22,224 nt of DNA from Saccoglossus kowalevskii (taxonomy: Eukaryota; Hemichordata; Enteropneusta; Harrimaniidae), in NCBI RefSeq assembly GCF_000003605.2, contig NW_003137822.1, positions 1,207,598 through 1,229,821 on the forward strand. Direction: 5' to 3'. Below, piece by piece: positions 21,401-22,224 of this stretch; position 1 is the first letter of the stretch, and every line of letters starts with the position of its first letter. The notes under the pieces were generated by a model. The model was not told where the DNA came from, ran no database searches, and worked only from the letters and a program-made list of their open reading frames with translations. A program made the translations under genes and the position numbers.

Positions 21401-22224
21401 TTATCTGATTTGTTGTTCATAAATTGAGCTCAGTTTACCAACAACTTGTCACATCTTGTTGGAAATTGGCAACTGGTACATTCGAAAAACAAATCCTGGG
21501 CTTCAAAATTAAGACCGATTTTCAAGTATTTAACAATATGCAATTATTAATATCATAAACTAAATGCAAAATATGTGTAATTTTGACCAAACTAAGCATA
21601 ACAAATTCGGGCTGATGAAATAGTTTAGTATTCATTTTTCGTGGATTGAATCAAATGAAATCAATTTTCCCTTTAACCTACTTATTCTCAGTCATAATAA
21701 TAATAATAAGTAATGTATCATGACTTCACTTAATGTCGATAAAGCGGATGTGTCAGGAGGGCTAATATATGCAAATGAAAAAAATGGTTGCAGCAATCAG
21801 CCAGCATATGTGATGTGTTCACACAATTTATTCATGAAATGTCTAAATGTTTGTTATATACTATTTATAGGGCGAACAAGAGATTCACGGAGCATATGTT
21901 AGAAACAATAAATATAAATAATTTATGCAGATTATACTATGCTGCCGCAATGAATTGGTTCAATTTGAGGGTTGTAAGTACTACAGTTTCTTTGTTTATA
22001 CAAACTAGTGTTGATACTCGTGTTATCTTACATCAACATGTTTTGAATGTGTTATATTTTTTAGTACCTTACCCAACCCTTATATTCTGTGGTATTATAT
22101 TACGTTTATCACGTTTTAGATTGATTGAGAAAAACATTAAACCAATTTAATCTTTAATTTTTGTTTTCATAGAACACTATTGGCGCATTCTTGTTTTTAA
22201 TTTTTGGAATTGGTGCTTTATTAA
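2061..22224 (+). CDS. ABCC8/9-like (SUR): Sulfonylurea receptor-like ABC transporter (ABCC8/ABCC9-like), multi-exon, 3' end outside window
   Basis: Joined exons: 2061-2600, 6731-6967, 7251-7433, 8887-9039, 9161-9313, 9939-10073, 10287-10449, 10835-10875, 11081-11335, 11507-11653, 12273-12351, 12919-13024, 13867-13965, 14161-14326, 14588-14725, 17821-18010, 18719-18915, 20264-20503, 20788-20945, 21171-21263, 21871-21973, 22173-22224. Every junction is GT-AG, and phases agree throughout without a stop over about 1,209 codons. Order: TMD0 (1-180), L0 (181-259), TMD1 (260-620), linker (621-669), NBD1 (670 to about 910), linker, TMD2 (from about 940). Vertebrate SURs are about 1,550-1,580 residues, so the rest of TMD2 and NBD2 lie beyond the edge. 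SUR rather than another ABCC: TMD0 carries RYPGH..KW, AEGIL and YYHH.E, and L0 carries the WW.N pattern, at SUR spacing. SUR is the regulatory subunit of plasma-membrane KATP channels with Kir6; that role here is inferred. Another long ABCC (MRP) is the less likely alternative. Confidence 0.93.
3440..5270. repeat. Composite repeat block: head module plus degenerate and regular satellite units
   Basis: It begins with CCGTGTGCGAAGCAC and TCCGTCTGTTCCACTGA, then carries diverged units built on TTTTGATGAAACTTG...CATAGATG...TTAATTA...TAATTTGCATAAT. It passes into the regular array at about 3785-4930 and ends in diverged units to about 5270. The graded divergence, with old edges and a uniform centre, is typical of an array growing by unequal exchange. 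No ORF of mobile-element type was seen. Confidence 0.75.
3785..4935. repeat. Tandem satellite, about 8 units of 140-150 bp
   Basis: The landmark ATCACATTTCAATG (and close variants) recurs at about 3828, 3970, 4120, 4262, 4405, 4545, 4686 and 4828, spacings of 140-150. Each unit also has TACATAGATGTCATAGG, CACTGCACAGACCTGATAG, TTTTTAGGGTAATAT and TTAATTA-rich DNA. Bases 4305-4472 and 4445-4612 appear identical at offset 140, which points to recent duplication. The unit at about 3970 carries an extra ACTAGTAG-like insertion. Confidence 0.9.
6731..6967 (+). CDS. ABCC8/9-like (SUR): SUR-like exon: L0/lasso linker (residues 181-259)
   Basis: The acceptor TACACAG ends at 6730, the donor GTAGGA starts at 6968, and the exon is 79 codons, phase 0 at both ends. 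Residues aligned by eye to SUR L0 include [18 protein letters not shown] (SUR has FVNLLSKGTYWWMN) and a downstream LP...R...EAFNKVY stretch like the SUR LP...LCEAF. In ABCC proteins this segment is the cytosolic lasso joining TMD0 to TMD1. In SURs it also contributes to nucleotide-dependent channel control. The preceding TMD0 exon ends ...VLHKK in phase 0, so the join is clean. Confidence 0.93.
7251..7433 (+). CDS. ABCC8/9-like (SUR): SUR-like exon: start of TMD1 (residues 260-320)
   Basis: The acceptor TTCGTTACAG ends at 7250, the donor GTAAGT starts at 7434, and the exon is 61 codons, phase 0/0. [12 protein letters not shown] is the amphipathic elbow before the first TMD1 helix. The helix runs through [20 protein letters not shown], and [11 protein letters not shown] corresponds to the FAGPLCI...IV stretch of SUR. 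The end ([12 protein letters not shown]) is the short extracellular loop, where SURs vary in length. Confidence 0.92.
7434..8886. other. Intron with GC-rich repeat block
   Basis: Apart from the G12/C12-bounded block listed separately, it is AT-rich non-coding DNA. A small hairpin sits at 7852-7868 (GTGCC, 7-base loop, GGCAC), and a CpG-rich patch lies near 7740-7960. No ABCC exon is expected here, because the flanking exons join directly in the SUR alignment. Confidence 0.75.
8090..8252. repeat. GC-rich block bounded by G12 and C12 homopolymers
   Basis: G12 at 8096-8107 and C12 at 8237-8248 face each other across about 130 bases, forming inverted homopolymer arms. Inside are GC-rich strings (GGAGAGGCGGCGCCCCC). 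The composition differs sharply from the surrounding AT-rich intron. It looks like a fragment of a dispersed repeat. The minus-strand ORF across it (8020-8271) is rich in G and P only because of the homopolymers. Confidence 0.55.
8887..9039 (+). CDS. ABCC8/9-like (SUR): SUR-like exon: TMD1 helix after first extracellular loop (residues 321-371)
   Basis: The acceptor AAATAG ends at 8886, the donor GTAAGC starts at 9040, and the exon is 51 codons, phase 0/0. It has no internal ATG, so it is easily missed by ORF scans. It reads [20 protein letters not shown] and onward, matching SUR YFVSSQEFLANAYVLAVLL. It ends GLQLKTALQ, the ABCC pattern G..LR.A.. at the start of the first cytosolic extension, with Lys in place of the usual Arg. 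Confidence 0.9.
9161..9313 (+). CDS. ABCC8/9-like (SUR): SUR-like exon: TMD1 cytosolic coupling segment (residues 372-422)
   Basis: The acceptor TTTAAAACAG ends at 9160, the donor GTAAGT starts at 9314, and the exon is 51 codons, phase 0/0. The sequence [20 protein letters not shown] followed by [14 protein letters not shown] follows the ABCC pattern (K.L.L......GE..N....D...). That region holds the intracellular loop contacting an NBD. The start of the next helix follows ([13 protein letters not shown]). Confidence 0.92.
9314..9938. other. Intron, no feature recognised
   Basis: This is AT-rich non-coding DNA between two phase-0 exons. Apparent ORFs here run into the next exon in the wrong frame. 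Confidence 0.7.
9939..10073 (+). CDS. ABCC8/9-like (SUR): SUR-like exon: TMD1 helix hairpin (residues 423-467)
   Basis: The acceptor ATTACCTAG ends at 9938, the donor GTAAGT starts at 10074, and the exon is 45 codons, phase 0/0. It encodes [20 protein letters not shown], then a second helix ([11 protein letters not shown]), then [14 protein letters not shown]. This parallels SUR [20 protein letters not shown], followed by the LLAPVQ...KLSQAQ helix. The usual Pro is conserved in MPLAL. Confidence 0.9.
10287..10449 (+). CDS. ABCC8/9-like (SUR): SUR-like exon: TMD1 TNE..GIK.LKL motif (residues 468-521)
   Basis: The acceptor TTTCTTCATCAG ends at 10286. The donor GTAATA starts at 10450, giving end phase 1. 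It carries [20 protein letters not shown], the most conserved ABCC cytosolic helix (SUR: KQTNEMLRGIKLLKLYAWE). The Y-A of the usual YAWE is replaced by S-G. It then reads [20 protein letters not shown] towards the next helix. The split Gly codon is completed by the following 41-base exon. Confidence 0.94.
10450..10834. other. Intron, no feature recognised
   Basis: A 385-base AT-rich intron, phase 1. It ends in the T-rich tract TTTTTATTTTTATTAAG before the micro-exon. Confidence 0.7.
10835..10875 (+). CDS. ABCC8/9-like (SUR): SUR-like micro-exon, 41 nt: TMD1 helix (residues 522-535)
   Basis: The acceptor TTATTAAG ends at 10834 and the donor GTAAGT starts at 10876. Two bases complete the split Gly codon; then come 13 codons ([13 protein letters not shown]) and phase 0. 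Neither other frame gives a phase-compatible, stop-free transmembrane segment. The join [19 protein letters not shown] continues the helix and leads straight into MFAVYSRL of the next exon. Too short for an ORF scan. Confidence 0.85.
11081..11335 (+). CDS. ABCC8/9-like (SUR): SUR-like exon: last TMD1 helix and start of linker (residues 536-620)
   Basis: The acceptor TGTATTAACAG ends at 11080, the donor GTATGA starts at 11336, and the exon is 85 codons, phase 0/0. [20 protein letters not shown] is the ABCC LTP..AF.SL.LF..L..PL motif. The helix ends near [20 protein letters not shown], equivalent to the SUR ..V...V.KL. pattern, followed by HFLSVEEIE like SUR FLSSAEI. The cysteine-containing tail (DGCMDSGC) is not conserved. 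The initial ATG is an internal codon, not a start. Confidence 0.94.
11507..11653 (+). CDS. ABCC8/9-like (SUR): SUR-like exon: variable TMD1-NBD1 linker (residues 621-669)
   Basis: The acceptor AATTTTACAG ends at 11506, the donor GTGAGT starts at 11654, and the exon is 49 codons, phase 0/0. It is rich in Thr, Gln, Asn and His, with no recognisable motif, as expected for the disordered linker before NBD1. Support comes from position, splice sites and phase rather than similarity. Confidence 0.8.
11654..12272. other. Intron carrying a short inverted-repeat element
   Basis: The element is at 11751-11882 (separate entry). The rest (11883-12272) is AT-rich and featureless, up to the TGTTTAG acceptor. 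Confidence 0.75.
11751..11882. mobile_element. Short non-autonomous inverted-repeat element (MITE-like), about 132 bp
   Basis: The left end TAAAAGGACGGTGGTCGTC and the reverse complement of the right end (TAAAGGGCGGTGGTCGTC) agree at about 17 of 19 positions allowing one gap. A TA at each outer edge could be the target duplication. The interior is CpG-richer than the host intron and encodes nothing. It resembles the larger element at about 14785-15063 at its termini. Confidence 0.75.
12273..12351 (+). CDS. ABCC8/9-like (SUR): SUR-like exon: NBD1 start with A-loop (residues 670-696)
   Basis: The acceptor GTGTTTAG ends at 12272. The donor GTAATA starts at 12352, giving end phase 1. IVNGYFSW matches SUR IMGGYFTW; W677 is the aromatic A-loop residue expected to stack on adenine. 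[13 protein letters not shown] then matches the TL..I...I..G strand pattern before Walker A. The split Gly codon is finished by the next exon. Confidence 0.93.
12352..12918. other. Intron, no gene
   Basis: A 567-base AT-rich intron. It holds only an imperfect hairpin (GTGGACAGA near 12429 and TCCGTCCAC near 12461). Confidence 0.7.
12919..13024 (+). CDS. ABCC8/9-like (SUR): SUR-like exon: NBD1 Walker A (residues 696-731)
   Basis: The acceptor TTTAATGTAG ends at 12918 and the donor GTATGT starts at 13025; phase 1 in, phase 2 out. It encodes [16 protein letters not shown], with a full Walker A (G703-K-I-G-T-G-K709-S710), then [17 protein letters not shown]. In human SUR1 the Walker A lysine is K719, so the position fits. 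K709 is expected to bind nucleotide phosphate. It has no start codon of its own and is missed by ORF scans. Confidence 0.95.
13025..13866. other. Intron, no gene
   Basis: AT-rich. Several 60-78-codon ORFs occur on both strands, overlap one another and show no family motif, so they are read as chance. The acceptor TTTATACAG lies at 13866. Confidence 0.7.
13867..13965 (+). CDS. ABCC8/9-like (SUR): SUR-like exon: NBD1 Q-loop (residues 731-764)
   Basis: The acceptor TTTATACAG ends at 13866 and the donor GTAAGA starts at 13966; phase 2 in and out. It encodes [20 protein letters not shown], with Q741 as the Q-loop glutamine, then [16 protein letters not shown] has AYASQKPWLLNATVEENI. The segment between Walker A and the Q-loop is shorter than in SUR1, which carries an insert there. 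Confidence 0.94.
14161..14326 (+). CDS. ABCC8/9-like (SUR): SUR-like exon: NBD1 signature motif and Walker B strand (residues 764-819)
   Basis: The acceptor GCATTCTAG ends at 14160 and the donor GTGGGT starts at 14327; phase 2 in, 0 out. It encodes [20 protein letters not shown], then [20 protein letters not shown] (SUR: IGERGINLSGGQRQR) and YSNTDVVIL, the Walker B strand. The signature has Val for Leu and KHR for RQR, but the S797-G-G-Q core is intact. The Walker B Asp comes from the next exon. Confidence 0.95.
14588..14725 (+). CDS. ABCC8/9-like (SUR): SUR-like exon: NBD1 Walker B Asp, D-loop, H-loop (residues 820-865)
   Basis: The acceptor TTTTTTATAG ends at 14587, the donor GTAAGT starts at 14726, and the exon is 46 codons, phase 0/0. 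[10 protein letters not shown] gives Walker B Asp820, with Asp821 where a catalytic Glu sits in canonical ABC ATPases. SUR and other ABCC proteins share this Asp in NBD1, whose hydrolysis is weak or absent. SALD is the D-loop. [13 protein letters not shown] contains the H-loop His855. It has no ATG near its start. Confidence 0.95.
14785..15063. mobile_element. MITE-like element, about 280 bp
   Basis: The left end TTAAGGGTGGTGGTAGTCG pairs imperfectly with the reverse complement of the right end (TTTAAAAGGCGGTAGTCGTG). Complementarity continues into GCGCATG/CATGCGC on both sides, for about 30-35 bases with gaps. Exact borders and target duplication (TA or TTAA) are ambiguous. It has no coding capacity. 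Its termini share the GGT-A/G-GTCG core with the element at 11751. Confidence 0.7.
15740..16022. repeat. Dispersed copy of the satellite-associated head module
   Basis: CCCGTGTGCGAATCAC, ATCCGTCTGTTCCACTGATT and TCTCAAGAACCATA, followed by TTGGATTTTGATGAAACTT and ACATAGAT, match 3443-3730 in order and spacing with mutations. It ends at about 16022, before the regular 142-bp array would begin. Confidence 0.85.
16210..16412. repeat. Imperfect duplication at about 159-bp offset with small hairpins
   Basis: The segment starting TATAAAGAACTTTAGAAA at 16210 recurs as TATAATGAACTTCAGAAA at 16369. The first copy has a perfect 8-bp hairpin, AAGTCTAT (16226-16233) with ATAGACTT (16244-16251). The second keeps ATAGACTT, but its left arm has drifted. 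Confidence 0.55.
16596..16997 (+). other. Unrecognised intronic ORF, 133 codons
   Basis: This is the longest unexplained + strand ORF in the introns. Its C-terminal half is rich in Lys and Arg ([18 protein letters not shown]). It has no motif that I recognise and does not fit the ABCC alignment. It may be a decayed mobile-element fragment or chance. Confidence 0.2.
17285..17297. repeat. C13 homopolymer
   Basis: An uninterrupted run of 13 C follows AAGTA. It is similar in character to the G12/C12 runs at 8096 and 8237. Confidence 0.8.
17821..18010 (+). CDS. ABCC8/9-like (SUR): SUR-like exon: end of NBD1 and linker (residues 866-929)
   Basis: The acceptor GTGGTTTCCCAG ends at 17820. The donor GTAAGT starts at 18011, giving end phase 1. 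[20 protein letters not shown] matches the post-H-loop strands of SUR (WIIAMKDGTIQREGTLKDF). [11 protein letters not shown] then matches the SUR LFEHWKTLM helix. The tail [20 protein letters not shown] starts the NBD1-TMD2 linker. It is mildly acidic but lacks the long Glu/Asp run (ED domain) of vertebrate SURs. Confidence 0.92.
18011..18718. other. Intron with CA microsatellite
   Basis: A 708-base phase-1 intron. Apart from the microsatellite at 18401-18440 nothing is recognised. The acceptor follows a T-rich tract (CTTTTTTTTTCAAG). Confidence 0.75.
18401..18440. repeat. (CA)20 microsatellite
   Basis: Twenty perfect CA units, 278 bases upstream of the acceptor at 18719. Likely to vary in length between individuals. 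Confidence 0.95.
18719..18915 (+). CDS. ABCC8/9-like (SUR): SUR-like exon: first TMD2 helix (residues 929-994)
   Basis: The acceptor TTTTCAAG ends at 18718 and the donor GTGTGT starts at 18916; phase 1 in, 0 out. [20 protein letters not shown] is the elbow, like SUR W..C..YL...G. The helix [15 protein letters not shown] then leads to LNMWISNWS, like SUR DYWLAKWT. NWS (981-983) and NKT (991-993) are sequons in the first TMD2 extracellular loop, where SUR1 is glycosylated at N1050. No internal ATG-started long ORF covers it. Confidence 0.92.
18916..20263. other. Intron, no recognised feature
   Basis: A 1.35-kb phase-0 intron. ORFs at 18981-19178 (minus), 19318-19506 and 19774-20118 (plus) have no ABCC similarity, and the flanking exons join without a gap in the SUR alignment. 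Confidence 0.7.
20264..20503 (+). CDS. ABCC8/9-like (SUR): SUR-like exon: TMD2 helices and RFFETTPVG motif (residues 995-1074)
   Basis: The acceptor TTCTTTAAAG ends at 20263, the donor GTAAGT starts at 20504, and the exon is 80 codons, phase 0/0. A hydrophobic helix spans about [40 protein letters not shown] follows, then [18 protein letters not shown] and VDQ. SUR1 has the same block with RFFETTPLG.ILNRFSSD and IDQ. This is the most conserved cytosolic stretch of TMD2. Confidence 0.96.
20504..20787. other. Short intron
   Basis: A 284-base phase-0 intron between TMD2 exons, ending TTTTTCTTCTAG. Nothing else is seen. Confidence 0.8.
20788..20945 (+). CDS. ABCC8/9-like (SUR): SUR-like exon: TMD2 helix pair (residues 1075-1127)
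   Basis: The acceptor TTTTTCTTCTAG ends at 20787 and the donor GTCAGT starts at 20946; phase 0 in, 2 out. [20 protein letters not shown] is the first helix (SUR: [20 protein letters not shown]). [20 protein letters not shown] is the next (SUR: TPVFLVALLPLAIVCYFI). The split Arg codon (SRLPR) is completed at 21171 to give R-D-L-K-R-L. Confidence 0.94.
21171..21263 (+). CDS. ABCC8/9-like (SUR): SUR-like exon: TMD2 RDLKRLE...GLSTIRA (residues 1127-1158)
   Basis: The acceptor ACTTTTTCAG ends at 21170 and the donor GTAAAT starts at 21264; phase 2 in and out. It encodes [20 protein letters not shown] followed by [12 protein letters not shown]. The ABCC consensus here is RDL.RL......P..S.F.ET..GL.TIRA. 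It has no start codon and is too short for ORF scans. Confidence 0.95.
21264..21870. other. Intron, no feature recognised
   Basis: A 607-base AT-rich phase-2 intron with a short (ATA)n stretch near 21694. Confidence 0.7.
21871..21973 (+). CDS. ABCC8/9-like (SUR): SUR-like exon: TMD2 cytosolic helix (residues 1158-1192)
   Basis: The acceptor CTATTTATAG ends at 21870 and the donor GTAAGT starts at 21974; phase 2 in, 0 out. It encodes [20 protein letters not shown], then [17 protein letters not shown]2 has [20 protein letters not shown] followed by SAANRWLEVR. The N-N pair and the AA.NW/RW...R pattern are conserved. Confidence 0.94.
22173..22224 (+). CDS. ABCC8/9-like (SUR): SUR-like exon, cut by window edge: next TMD2 helix (from residue 1193)
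   Basis: The acceptor TTTTCATAG ends at 22172. Phase 0 gives [17 protein letters not shown], a hydrophobic helix matching SUR EYIGACVVLIAAVTSIS. The exon continues past the edge; the last TMD2 helix and NBD2 must follow. Confidence 0.85.

Noticed and set aside
2061-22224. Pseudogene interpretation
   Set aside because: All 22 exons keep phase, splice sites and key motifs, with no internal stop across about 1,209 codons.

Overview
The window is eukaryotic and almost certainly metazoan DNA. It is strongly A+T-rich by eye, and one gene on the + strand is split into many short exons by GT-AG introns of about 85 bases to over 4 kb. There are no operons, bacterial ribosome-binding sites or long uninterrupted ORFs. 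The species cannot be read from the sequence. A non-vertebrate animal fits best; a hemichordate-like or lophotrochozoan invertebrate is only a guess.

The gene is an ABC transporter of subfamily C and reads as a sulfonylurea-receptor-like (SUR, ABCC8/ABCC9-like) protein. I could follow 22 exons by splice sites, reading phase and family motifs, from 2056 to the right edge, where the gene runs out of the window. Joined in phase they give about 1,209 codons from the ATG at 2061 with no internal stop. Domain order: TMD0 (five membrane segments, all in exon 2056-2600), the L0/lasso linker (6731-6967), TMD1 (7251-11335), a variable linker (11507-11653), NBD1 (12273-18010, with A-loop, Walker A, Q-loop, signature, Walker B and H-loop visible), a short NBD1-TMD2 linker, and most of TMD2 (18719-22224). 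The remainder of TMD2 and NBD2 must lie downstream. All residue numbers below count from the ATG at 2061.

Upstream, a TATA-like box (475-482) and a candidate exon (541-740) could add an extra N-terminal membrane segment. Its donor phase matches the acceptor at 2056, but it has no family support.

The introns hold the repeats. The largest (2601-6730) carries an array of about eight copies of a ~142-bp AT-rich satellite, flanked by degenerate relatives. The same 5' head module reappears in the intron at 15740-16020. Two short inverted-repeat elements with related termini (11751-11882 and about 14785-15063) look like one MITE family. There is also a block bounded by G12 and C12 runs (8096-8248), a C13 run and a (CA)20 microsatellite. 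I see no tRNA, rRNA, CRISPR or second recognisable protein-coding gene.

By family knowledge, SUR proteins assemble with Kir6 channels to form ATP-sensitive potassium channels. TMD0 contacts Kir6 and the NBDs sense nucleotide. The strong conservation of TMD0 here supports that role by inference only.
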